Source: Pelomyxa schiedti (lineage: Eukaryota > Evosea > Pelobiontida > Pelomyxidae). Taken from it: a stretch of 64,000 bases of DNA. Where the stretch lies: contig JAHLWZ010000714.1 in assembly GCA_020536535.1 (NCBI GenBank), positions 21,741-85,740 on the forward strand, written 5' to 3'. Below, piece after piece: positions 54,416 to 64,000 of the stretch. The notes under the pieces are model-generated. The model saw nothing but the letters and a program-made list of their open reading frames with translations. It had not been told where the DNA came from and searched no databases. Positions within the stretch are counted from its first letter, which is position 1. Each line of letters starts with the position of its first letter. Position numbers and translations under genes: made by a program.

Positions 54416-55748
54416 TAGGGTAAATAGTGACTGCGTGATCGCAAACAGGGACTTGAATGGACTGGGCATCACACTACCACCACCACCACCTCTTACACAG
54501 CAACAAGCATCACGGCCAGCACAACAGTGGCAAATGCCGGCACAACACTCGCAACAGCTACAACCACAACCGCAACAACTGTTCCACCAGAACTGGGTCA
54601 TTGCGTGCTATTGCTGTGGCCATCCTACAGAGTTGCGGGTAAAGAAAGAATACTCCAGAGGAAAAGGAAAAGAGAAAGACCGGACTCAGGTGAGAATATA
54701 TTGAATATTCTTTACTTGTTCTTGCTAATAATTAGCAGAACCAGCAAACTGGAAGCGTCTATGATAGGTTGATGTGCAAGTGTAGGTGCCAAGGACACTT
54801 TCCAGATCCTTGTGGAGGTAAGTAGGCACTGTATTCAATTATGTTGTTCGGCTGCTTACTTTCAGCTTGCGATGACTGCCGTCGATTAATCAATGCTGGG
54901 GACTTGTGTGGCTGTGGGTGTGGTGGCTGTGATCCTGCTGATGATGGAACATGCCAAGGGTGCTTCTGACGACACTGTAGTGGCACAGTGTGCCAGTACG
55001 CAATACCTGTTGCCCTTATATTTTTGTCACATTGTACAGGTTCTGTTCATGTAAATGCGCAGGCTACCCTGACGCTACGGAAAAAGAGTGGCCTGCCTCC
55101 AAGGCAGCCGAATTTAATAGAACTCTTCAGTTCAACCTCTCAAAGCAAGGGGCCAAGCAGGATCTAGCCGGCCTCAGTGAAAACCCAGAACTGCATAATG
55201 CTTTGGCTGAGTGTGTGGCAAGCAACCCTTTGGCCATGTCTGCACTTACCGAGAGTGTACAGATGAATCTAAGTAAATCTTTTTTAATAATTCCTTTTCA
55301 CTCAACCACTACAGGAGGAAGATCAAGTCAATGTGGGCAATCAACTGCTGATTTCATCAGTTCTCTTCCAAAACGAGTGCCACCACCTGCTTTACCTGTT
55401 ACAGACAAAAACCTGGCTAAACGATTGTGTACTGACCAGGCACCTCCTGACCCTATAAAAACAACCAAAGGTACCTTCTCATTTACTCTACCCACGCCTC
55501 ACACTATTGTAGTTCTAATCCAAAAACTGAGAAAAATTGCTGGTGCCGAAAATGCTGTGCTATTTCAAGCCATGTTTTCTGTGGTTCATGATTACCAGAG
55601 GTTTATTGACCAGTACGACGATGCTGAAGTTGAAGAAGCCACTCAAGCGGGACTACCCAAAGGCTGTAAAATTAATACGGGAACAACTGAGACAGGAACT
55701 ACTTCTCGATTGCGGTACAACACCCTCACCACAAAGTCCATAAACTAA
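54372..55748 (+). CDS. Cysteine-rich second gene of the transposon
   Basis: A possible start is the ATG at 54372 inside the left TIR (MTAFRSVVSTVVCKSR); an ATG further in is also possible. Exons encode a Pro/Gln-rich stretch (LPPPPPLTQQQASRP), then a cysteine cluster: KCRCQGHFPDPCG, spliced to ACDDCRRLINAGDLCGCGCG and CDPADDGTCQG, spliced via a GTGCTT donor to FCSCKCAGYPDATEKEWP. More than a dozen Cys in ~60 residues suggest zinc binding. The C-terminal part is helical (AAEFNRTLQFNLSKQGAKQD; LRKIAGAENAVLFQAMF; DYQRFIDQYDDAEVEEA), with the stop 55746-55748. It is not a recognised transposase or host gene. It may bind DNA for the element, or be a captured passenger. Confidence 0.6.
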
Positions 55749-55785
55749 AAAAAAAATTAAAAAAAAAATTTTTTTTAATTTTTTT
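55749..55785. terminator. AT-only palindrome between convergent transposon genes
   Basis: Only 37 bases separate the two stop codons. They consist of A-runs and T-runs broken by TTA/TAA, arranged as a near-perfect inverted repeat centred at about 55769. Either strand would give a U-rich or A-rich hairpin. It probably serves as a shared 3'-end signal; no classic AATAAA is seen on either side. Confidence 0.5.
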
Positions 55786-57050
55786 TTAATCTGGGTTTGT
55801 GTATGGCGTGTATGGGAGACCAGGAACATAGTAGTGGCATGCAGACGCAAATTTCTGTACCAGTGGGCCATCAATTGCAAAAGCGGCCTTGTAAATATGT
55901 TGTGCAAGATTCTGTTCTGTTATTTGACCAGGTGACTCGCGGAGGCACCTCTTGACTTCAGCAAAGCAAAGCTCAATCCAGGCTAGATCAGGTGAGGCTA
56001 CTGGCCTAAAAAGGGTTGAGGCCTAATAAGAAAAGAAAAGACAGACCGCGGTACCAGAAGGTGACCTTCCTGTGCAACTAACGCAAAGATGGAAGGGTGA
56101 AGGTGTGCCTTGTGATTGTCCATCAGTAAAATGCGTTTTTGGCCACGTATTTGCGGGAGTAATACTACAGCAAGCCAAACATAGAATAGTGATGTGTTGA
56201 GTGTTCCTGGAAACACAAAACAACCCAAAGACCCAACATTAACATCAGCCCCCATTATTAAAGTGAGGTGTTTTGATTGTGGTGGCTAAGTTATTATTAG
56301 TGCAAGTTTAAGAGAATTGCAAAGAGGGATGGTGAAACATACATGATGGGTGCGACCAGGTTGACCAGGCAAGGAGTGCCCTTTGCGTCTTGCTGTATCC
56401 AACAGGGTGCACCCCATTTCATCTAAATCGAGCAATACCTCAACTGGTACACAAAAAATACTAGGGTAATATTAGAATACAGAGTTAGGAAATGAACACA
56501 AACCCATGAGGAGTCTCAGTAAGGGTATTGGTAAACCAGGCCCGTCGTTGTGCCTATCAGGCATTAGAGGGCAAATGTATCCAGCAGCGACGAACCTCGT
56601 TTCTCTCTCCAATAATTTTTCGGGTAGTAAAACGAAGGTGGAAGCCAAGTTTCTTTATAGCACGGCTGATTTGCCAAAGCCTGACAAACCCCAATATTTA
56701 AGAAATACAATACTGAAGAAGGAGAGATACTTGCAGAATTCATGTGTTGCCGCGAGCACAACTGTCTGGAGCTCTTTTAATGTTGCTACTGGGTACAAGA
56801 GTAAGGTCCAGGCAATCATATAACACGCCAAAAAACTCACAGAAAAAGGCCTCCCAGTTCGTTTTCGTACTTCTAATTGAGGTCCTAGCAGGTGGTTTTT
56901 GCATGTGCCGTGGTTGAAGTGATCCACACCTTGCTGCCGGTACCGGCGTACCATGCTTTCACTCACTCCCTCAATGCGGGCTACGACGCCAACTGATTCG
57001 TTCTGATGGCTCAATACCCGTCGGCGTTTGGCAAGGGGGTAGCAGCTCAT
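55786..57050 (-). CDS. Tc1/mariner-superfamily DDE transposase
   Basis: ATG 57050 (MSCYPLAKRRRVLSHQ); an upstream in-TIR ATG at 57300 could add an exon. The HTH region is VGVVARIEGVSESMVRRYRQQ, then KRTGRPFS (GRP motif). A spliced ATLKELQTVVLAATHEFC and SRAIKKLGFHLRFTTRK follow, and a 42-nt intron joins ERNE to AQRRAWFTNTLTETPHG. Catalytic blocks: VLLDLDEMGCTLLD (first D), ILLMDNHKAHLHPSI (second D), and SPDLAWIELCFAEVK (third acidic residue, in place of the usual DLNPIE). The C-terminus reads GLPYTPYTNPD, stop at 55786. The frame appears open through all blocks with five or so short introns, so the copy may be recent or functional. It cuts and joins element ends, usually at TA targets. Confidence 0.82.
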
Positions 57051-57255
57051 CTCCTCCCACGATTTTTTTGTTTTTTTTGATTTTTGTTGTATTTTTTTTT
57101 GGGTGGTGCGTTGGAAAGGGGGGATGCAAAAAATAGTGGAAGGCATCGAAGCTTTCCTTGTTTGGCCAGTTGCCTACGACTTCCACATGACCAACATGCC
57201 ACATCCACCACACAAAATTTTCCAGATGCAAAAATTTCTTCAAAAGTTTTTCACG

Positions 57256-57335
57256 ACTTTTGCAAACCACTGCAGAAACAACAGACCGGAACGCTGTCAT
57301 TTTCCTTGTTGTCTCTCAGGATCGGCGGTCTGGTG
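57256..57335 (-). repeat. Right terminal inverted repeat
   Basis: Reverse complement of the left repeat: ACTTTTGCAAACCACTG, CAGACCGGAACGCTGTCATT, TCTCAGGATCGGCGGTCTGG, TG, then TA. On the minus strand the ATG at 57300 opens MTAFRSVVSAVVCKSR, differing by one residue from the left copy. In the outward plus direction the TIR is also open in frame with the downstream NTPase gene. Confidence 0.8.
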
Positions 57336-57373
57336 TAAGAGAAACTGTAAGGGGAAAAACGCATAACACTGTT

Positions 57374-60300
57374 ATGGGAAAGCCTGGTGCCACAACGCCG
57401 GCACCAAACAAATCGGCGGCAGCTGCCGAACCACCGAAGCCTAAACCGAGGAAAAGTGTCGTCAAACCAAAGTCGAAGGAGAAACCCACAAACTCGAAAA
57501 AGCCGACGAAAATCCCCACCAAACGCGATGACGCCGTCGTCCCGAAACCGGGCGGGGTCAACCTCGACTCCAGCCTTGTCAGGTGGATTACTGAAATCGG
57601 AGCGAACCACGGTGTTGCGCCCCTCAAATCTGATAGGGAATGGGAACTGTGGCGTGACATTGTCTCCGTGACAAAGAAGATACTGGTCGTGGGGCCCTCT
57701 TACCGTATCCAGCTTCCAAACCCCAAGTTCCACGACCTTCTTGGCCCCCAAAAGAATCAGAACCTCTTCCGTGATAGCAAAAAAGAATGGGACATGGCGC
57801 TGAAGAACCAAACCCACGACTACAAGGCTGAAATCAACGCGTTTATAAAAGAAATTCCTGATGATAAAAAAACTTGGTGGGGAAGCCTCAGGTCCAGAAA
57901 TTCGAAGTCGAAGATTGCGCGTATCATGATTATTCTGCTTCAGTTGAAAAAGTTTCCCCCTTCACAATACCCATACGGTTACATACAACCGAACGCACCA
58001 CTCAGCAATAATGACAACCCCTCCATTTGGAAAGAAGAGCCAAGGAATGTATGGGGTTATCCAACACAAGTGTATGAACAGGTACTGCAATATATAGACC
58101 TAAAAAAGGGTTCCAGTTCTCCAATTGCTTTGATATTTGGACCTCCTGGTTGGTTGTTTTTTTGTGTGATTGATTCTAACATGTTGCTAGGCTCAGGGAA
58201 GAAGCATGTAATTCACAAAATACATGTTGAACTCCAAAGACACTACTTCGTCTTGTCTCATCCTTTTTTTAAAAAGGCAAGCACTGCAGTACAAGGTTCC
58301 TTTCCTTTTAGCTCCTCTTTAATTGACCAAATTATCAGATAGAAACTTCAAACAATTTATTTTTGTTGTTTTGGTAAAGATTTTAGGTGCATCAATAAAC
58401 CCTGGGTGAGTGTTTTTCCCTGTGTGAATATAAAAAGCTAATCCTCTCCAGTGGGTCTCTCATTACAGAAATAACATTTGATGAGATGCAAAATGAAGCA
58501 GAAAGCCTGGAACGAGATCAGTCCAAAGCTTCAATATCTTTTGACGAGCTGGGAGTAGTATTAAAGAAATGCACCAATCCGTTTTCTCTTGTTCTCAATT
58601 GTGACATCTTGTTTGAGGTGAGCCTGCAAAACTCATTTTTACTTTGCCTTATGCATTCTTTCACAAGACAATTTCCTACCATGAGAAAGCCGCAATCATA
58701 TTGGATGTCCTACATAATGTTCACCAGTGCTTCAACGACTATGGAATATCCATCATATTAACTGGTTCTGACAAAATTCATTTGTGGAATATAAAGAACG
58801 CGTTATCTACATATGATGGCTCGCAACTGGTGTGTAATAACTCTGAGTGCAGAAAAGGAACCTCACCTCCTAGAATTCAGGTGTCCTCTCTTACCTTCAG
58901 TGAAGTCAAAGTTTGTCTACATAGGTTTATATCAAGCAGCAGCCCTCTTCTACGTGGCAAGGGCCAACCAAAACTTGTAGAGGCAAGACTTCTTATCACT
59001 TTGATATCATAGTTACAACATGTAGATTGCAAGAGTCTTGCCTGGTCCGATAGGGATTCTAGCAGCATTCTTTTCATGGTATCATACCGGGAGAAAATTT
59101 CTCCATTCCACCATTTTTAGTTATTTATTATTTTGTGCAGTATCCAGCGTACCTGCACGGAGGGAACGTATCACTCCCTATCATATTGTGTCAGAGCAGT
59201 GTTTGAGGACATGCATCTCCAGTAATGGGATTTCTTTTTTTTTTTTTCCCCAACTGAATGAAAGAAAGGTATGATCAACAGGTGCGTGGACCAGAGAGGA
59301 TTCCTTTTCTGTATGATTACATATTCACCGCAATACTGCACCGTGGTTCTAGCTTGATCCAATTGGCTGGGGAAGAGCTACACATAACAATATCAGAAGC
59401 TATTGATCCAGAAGGTTATTCGTCCAATCTACGAAACAAACACCTCAAGAAAACCAAATCATTAGGCTATTCTACTGCACTTCGCCTGGGTTGTGTACTG
59501 AACAAAAGTGGGCTCCTAGATGTAGCCATTTCCCCCGATCAGGATACATCCAAATCTTTGTTACAAATAAAGTGCATATGCCCTTTTGCTTATGCCGTCA
59601 TAGCACCATGTGACCCAATGAAAGCTGTAAGCTACATATTTACACTTTCCACTCGATTTGCCGTTCTACGAAAGCCAATCATGCCTTAATCTAAAATACT
59701 AGGATTGCCCATCAGCAGCCATATTATTTGGGGTGCCAGAAACTTTAAGTAAACCAAGCTGGCTGGAGAGTACCTCTATCCTTTTAACAAGGTACGATAG
59801 TGAATTGAACAAAAAAATATTTTTGGGAACCGGCTTTGGGTGCCCTGAAGGTTAATTTTTTGTTCCTCTATTTGTCTTAACTTGCACAAGCTCGTCGGCC
59901 CCTCATCGTACCTATGAACAAGGAGGATCTCACAGAAGTGTTTCTGAAGGACAGTTCAGTGGTGGTCTTAATTAAAGGTTCAACACCACCCATCCTTGTA
60001 TTTTGTGGAATAAGTAAAGAGGGAACGGCTTCCATTATGGGTATCTCACAACCCACTTCGACTTTGTATTTGCTCTTACCCCCCACCCCCCCCAAACAGT
60101 GACCTGCTGCCTATTACAGTCGGCACGGAACAACCGGGAGATAATAGAAGCAACTCAGTGCTTTCTAACAAGCAACATTAATACGCATGGTACACTAGGC
60201 TTTATTCAATGTGAGTGTAACCCTTTTTTTGAAGGCCTATTGGTTGTTATATGCGAGGATCAACTAGAGATCACACCCGGAGTCACAAGTGAGACTTACG

Positions 60301-60939
60301 CAACCACTTCGGCACCTTTCAAGTTCATCTGTTCAGAAGAGTTTGGGCATGTGATTATGCGGCACGGTGTAAAGACTCGGCCATTGGCCACATGTCCTTT
60401 GCCCCACGATATTGTCATCCCAAAGCTCTCCAGGTGTATTAACAGCCTGCAGTGCACACAGTCCCACGATCTCGGTGCTACACCAGAAGAGGTTCAAGAA
60501 ACCAACTTGGATCAAATCCTTCTTGCACTCCCAATAGCCAAGAGAGCTCCTTATACTCGGATCAAACATGAACTGCTGAGTTCTTCTACGTTTACCGATC
60601 TGCTCTGGAAACAAACAGCTTCTATAAGTGACAATAGTTTTACAGAGGAGCAGGCTCGCCGTCTAATTCATATTGGCGTGTCAAATTACATAAAGATGCA
60701 GGTATTTTCCTTTCCTCACTACGTCTGTACCACTAATGTCGATCTAGAAAATGACAATTTTAAATCTGCCTTTGGCTTCAAAGCTTTCTGGAATTGCTAC
60801 TCTATCACAGCTCCCAAATGACGATCCAGTTCTAGCCCTGAAGCTGTCAAGAATAAGGAGCGAGTCGAGCCTTGAGGAAAAGCTGAAAGATGTGCAGGCC
60901 TACCTCTCCACACGTCGAAATACCACAAGCTCATCTTGA
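57374..60939 (+). CDS. Large orphan P-loop NTPase (AAA/STAND-like)
   Basis: ATG 57374 (MGKPGATTPAPNK), 39 bases outside the right TIR. A basic Lys/Pro-rich leader of ~60 residues precedes a helical domain (LVRWITEIGANHGVAPLKSD; SDREWELWRDIVSVTKKILV; TWWGSLRSRN). Then IALIFGPPG, spliced over a 42-nt intron to SGKKHVIHKI, forms Walker A (GPPGSGKK). LVLNCDILFE resembles Walker B and GISIILTGSDKI a sensor-1 strand. Later exons include SSLTFSEVKVCLHRFISSSS, VLPGPIGILAAFF, PERIPFLYDYIFTAIL, VLNKSGLLDVAIS, LLPITVGTEQPGDN and a long exon 60099-60676. The last exon ends LSTRRNTTSSS at 60939. About 1000 residues with ten or so introns. The layout recalls STAND or mobile-element-linked NTPases, but no family is proved. 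Its proximity to the transposon and the MITE cluster suggests shared mobility. Confidence 0.65.
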
Positions 60940-62256
60940 TTTTACTCCATTTCGCCGAACCGGCCATGTACAAAACAAAAAAAAGAAACTTGTGACAGGT
61001 GACCTACAATTAGGCACCTTTTTTCCCTCCCCAATTTCTGCCAGATGCGAAGCCTCAGTACATATTCAACTACTCTGGGGACATATGATGCCCCTACCGG
61101 GGGATTCCAACAAGGTTTGTGGCTCTACACTTCTTTGCTCTGACACCATCAATATTGATCAAGTTTTCACTTATGAAAGCATCAGAACAAGCATACACTT
61201 TACCAGGTTTTTTTATTTTTGAACGCTGTGAATAACTGTGCAATTTAGGCCTGTTTCCAAAAGCAGAGGATGTTATCACATACCTGGCCCAGAGATTGAC
61301 GGTATCGTGCCTCATTGTGGATAATTCAAAAGAGATATGTGAAATATCTCATATCAGTTCCGTGTGGAGGCATGTCACTGCTAATAACTCGGTTGAAATT
61401 AAGGGAGTTGACCATTGTGTGCATGCCACAGGTTGTTAAACAGCTAACCGTTACGCCCGTGATTTCCATCTTTGCAGTACGGAGAAAAGGTCCAACTGTG
61501 TCCTTCGCTCACAACAATAAGCTTGCATCCATTTCAATGATTACAACATACAATTAGATTCTTTGAACATGTGTGAAATTCCATAACATTTCCAATAGGC
61601 CGTGTAGTTTTGGGTGACGTGTGCTCACAATTGGGCATGCATCCATTCTAGGCATGTTGTTTCAAGACAGCAAAGAACTCAACTCCTTTGAAAACTTGTA
61701 GGCTCAATCTACACACAGGCCTTTTTGACTTCTAAGATTGTTTGCCTGAAGAAACCCGATACAGATGCTTGGAGAGACAAACGAACGGTTCTTCAGATTA
61801 TCTGCGTTTGACTTCTTATGTTTAAATAGTATCCCGTTTATCAAACTCTGATTTGGATGTACTTCTCTGTTTTATACTGGTATCTACAATTGCCGTGATT
61901 CTTGTGAGTTTATATTTCAGGGCTCTTATCGCCAACCTAACAAACACCTGGATGATAAGTGGTGATTTTCTACACAGTGATATTCAGGTTCAGATACTTT
62001 CAACCACGCCACACATGGGACTTTGAAAGTGATGTTGCACTTCGAGACGGCATTCTGCTTTAGCACCATGTAACCAAGGTGAGTGAAAACTTGTTGCACT
62101 GGCTATTTTGAGCACTACTCTTAGCTCATTACCGGCCACTTGTGTGGTACCACAACACCACCGTCATCAAAACAATTTTTGGTTTTTTTCCATCACAAGG
62201 TATTTTTTTTTGGCAGGCCATTTGATCACATTCCTGTAAAACCCCTGAATACAAAT
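60940..62256. other. Stretch with no supported gene
   Basis: Short plus-strand open frames at 60890-61222 and 61315-61557 contain plausible but unconnected exons (VHIQLLWGHMMPLPGDSNK; KRYVKYLISVPCGGMSLLI). They may be decayed 3' parts of a gene related to the NTPase or another element. Nothing is recognisable from 61.6 to 62.25 kb. Confidence 0.3.
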
Positions 62257-62344
62257 GGCTGAATAAAAAAAACACCAGACCGCAATCCTGAGCGATGATA
62301 AGGAAAATGACAACGTTCCGGTCTGTTGATTATTTTATTCAGCC
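62257..62344 (-). mobile_element. MITE-like element, complete copy 1
   Basis: It begins GGCTGAATAAAA and ends TTTTATTCAGCC, perfect 12-bp terminal inverted repeats. Between them are CACCAGACCGCAATCCTGAG, GATAAGGAAAATGACAACG and TTCCGGTCTGTTGATTA, the same sequence as the TIRs of the 54-57 kb transposon. 88 bp, non-coding. Confidence 0.8.
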
Positions 62345-62365
62345 AAATTTTCGTTATCGAAATTT

Positions 62366-62544
62366 GGCTGAATAAAAAAAACACCAGACCACCGAAATTT
62401 GGCTGAATAAAATAATCGACAGACCGGAACGCTGTACTTTTCGTTATCGTCGCTCAGGATCGGTGGTCTGGTGTTTTTTTTATTCAGCCAAATTTCGATA
62501 ACGAAAATTTCAGCGTTCCGGTCCGTTGATTATTTTATTCAGCC
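62366..62544 (+). mobile_element. Nested MITE-like copies (partial-complete-partial)
   Basis: A fragment (62366-62390, GGCTGAATAAAAAAAACACC) is followed by a complete 89-bp copy (62401-62489, GGCTGAATAAAATAATCGAC ... GGTCTGGTGTTTTTTTTATT, CAGCC). A terminal fragment in opposite orientation (62511-62544, CGTTCCGGTCCGTTGATTAT ... TTCAGCC) comes next. Spacers are AAATTTCGATAACGAAAATTT-type palindromes. The arrangement suggests repeated insertion of copies into each other. Confidence 0.75.
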
Positions 62545-64000
62545 ATCTGAAAAACCACAGGCAAAACAACCGTCCCAGGGGCTTCAGGCTGTCTGAAGTA
62601 CTTCAGGAAGTGGTGGACGAAAGGAAAAGGTGTCCGCTTGTGGCGGACAAAACAACACAGGAAGGTGATTAAACGAAGGGTGATTGTTGTGGCTGAGTCC
62701 CGGTTCCAAACAGCAGTGCAGTACAATAGGGGAAGTACAAGGCACACCAAGAACTGGTAATATGCAGCTTCAATTTTTTTTGATCCTGTGGAGACGGTTC
62801 TCAGCTTCCCTAGATAACAGTTTTCTTGAAGACTCTGCTAAGAGAGGGGAGTGACGCTATGCCCGTTCCTATCTTCAAGGGTAGTGACTAAGGCTGTCCG
62901 AAAGCAAATTAACAGAGTTGTGGCCAAGACAACAATAACATAATTAATTCCCAACTCCTACTTGTTATTCTATTGGTCAGTGCCTGACAAGATTCACAGC
63001 TATGTACCAATATGCCCTGGAAGTACCAGTGGCCATGCCAGCCCCATTGTGATTTACGAAGTAAAACCCATAGTGCTAGTAGCTGATAGGTAGCAACCTC
63101 CGTTGACAGACTGAAAGGGCTCCCTTAAGGGACAATTGTCTGTGTTGGTTGTGGTATTGAGGCAAAGCTTTCTTTCTGTTAGTCAAGGAAATCAGTGTCA
63201 GTTTCAATGTCAAAGAAGATTGATAGTAAAAAGGTCCACTTTTTCACCTGCTTTCTTGACAATTCTTAACATGCCTATTATTTTAGCTATTGGGTTCCTA
63301 GGCTCCTACTTGTTACTATCGTAACGAGAGGCTGGATCTATCTGGTACATGTCTGCCACCTTGACCGTTTTCTCATTAAATCAGGACCTCTACTTGGTGG
63401 TCTTTCCCATAGGCTCTTTCCATGCACGGGCCTATCTCCAGCAAGTCATCGAAAAAGAGCAACCGGGGATATATATATGAACACTGTATAAAGCACAGGT
63501 ATTGAAATGACCTCCTATTCATTATTGTTCTGCCAGATCACTTACCAAGGGACCGCAGTACCGCTTAGCAACATTATCCCATCTCAGACATTTGAATGCC
63601 CCAATTGGAATCGGGTAGATACCTGAAACAACTAAGTATTTTAGGTAATCTTCCCAAACCAACACTCACTGGGGAATGAGGAAAAATACAGGCATCCGAG
63701 AGATTATATTCACAGAACGTTCAGCGTTTTTGCGTGCCTCACTCTAAGGTGACCCTAAAATACCTTCAGTACACCAAATCTACACCAGTGCGTCACCCAA
63801 ACTACTGTCAGCCTTTCTCACTGGAATTCGGCAACTTAGTAACATGTAAACCACTCAGCAGCAATTTTTTGCACAAGGGATGATTTATACTCTGTGAGGC
63901 CACATAGTAAGAGAGTACAGGGAGGGAATAACAAGGGAAAAGGGGTCCCATCCCAGTGTTACACCACCAAAATCTACCAATAAAATCAGCCGGAATTTTG
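62545..64000. other. Right-hand stretch with no recognised gene
   Basis: A minus-strand frame 62535-62750 and a plus-strand frame 63136-63324 are open but unremarkable. Around 63340-63480 a plus-strand frame (SLNQDLYLVVFPIGSFHARA) and a minus-strand frame (FDDLLEIGPCMERAYGKDHQ) both look exon-like; I cannot decide between them. A gene continuing beyond the window edge is possible. Confidence 0.3.

Larger units (their letters stand above)
54321..57335. mobile_element. Tc1/mariner-type DNA transposon with two convergent genes
   Basis: Inverted repeats of about 80 bp bound the unit: left CACCAGACCGCCGATCCTGA through TTTGCAAAAGT (about 54336-54415), right the reverse complement (57256-57334). 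Inside are a minus-strand DDE transposase (55786-57050) and a plus-strand cysteine-rich gene (ending 55748), tail to tail across an AT palindrome. The left side extends outward to GGCGAAATAAAA, matching the GGCTGAATAAAA ends of the 62-kb copies; this outer piece is missing on the right, where the TIR is followed by TAAGAG. So either the unit lost its outer right end, or a larger element once ran to 62.5 kb. No clean target-site duplication could be defined. Confidence 0.75.

Overview
The window is nuclear DNA from a unicellular eukaryote. Most genes are split by short introns (mostly about 40-130 nt, GT-AG) and intergenic gaps are a few hundred bases. Recognisable genes are conserved eukaryotic housekeeping genes: TOR kinase, TSG101/Vps23, histone stem-loop binding protein, PTAR1, PWP1, a Trk-type potassium transporter, a GH13 alpha-glucosidase, and a dual-specificity phosphatase. 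There is also a large IPT/TIG-repeat surface protein, of a kind familiar from amoebae. I cannot name the organism; an amoebozoan or another deep-branching protist is a low-confidence guess. First exons are often very GC-rich and low-complexity, downstream exons are near 45% GC, and several introns carry long T homopolymers.

Layout. 1-5.1 kb: three minus-strand genes (Ser/Gly-rich protein running off the left edge; TMEM181/Wntless-like membrane protein; small single-pass membrane protein). 5.3-8.1 kb: C2-plus-LRR protein. 8.9-9.4 kb: a possible repeat-bearing minus-strand gene. 9.4-10.2 kb: DUSP. 10.4-12.5 kb: SLBP. 13.5-19.4 kb: signal peptide, reelin-like domain, about 14 IPT/TIG domains and a transmembrane anchor. 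19.5-21.9 kb: PP2C-like protein. 22.2-24.8 kb: Trk K+ transporter. 25.0-26.7 kb: iron-containing alcohol dehydrogenase. 27.4-28.3 kb: a small inverted-repeat element directly in front of an intronless GC-rich five-TM Yip1-like gene. 29.5-31.6 kb: unknown gene. 31.8-41.7 kb: TOR. 41.9-43.6 kb: PTAR1. 43.95-46.3 kb: PWP1. 46.5-47.9 kb: CUE-domain protein, divergent from TSG101 (48.2-50.2 kb). 50.3-52.5 kb: alpha-glucosidase.

The last 12 kb are accessory in character. A 3-kb DNA transposon (54.3-57.3 kb) has about 80-bp terminal inverted repeats, an intron-containing Tc1/mariner-type DDE transposase, and a second, cysteine-rich gene converging on it. Each TIR contains an ATG opening the same short reading frame inward. 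Beside it lies a roughly 1000-residue orphan P-loop NTPase gene (57.4-60.9 kb). Next comes a cluster of nested MITE-like copies of the same terminal sequence (62.26-62.54 kb), then about 1.5 kb with no recognisable gene.

Exon boundaries were inferred by hand from GT/AG signals and reading-frame continuity. Gene start and stop coordinates are firmer than internal structures.
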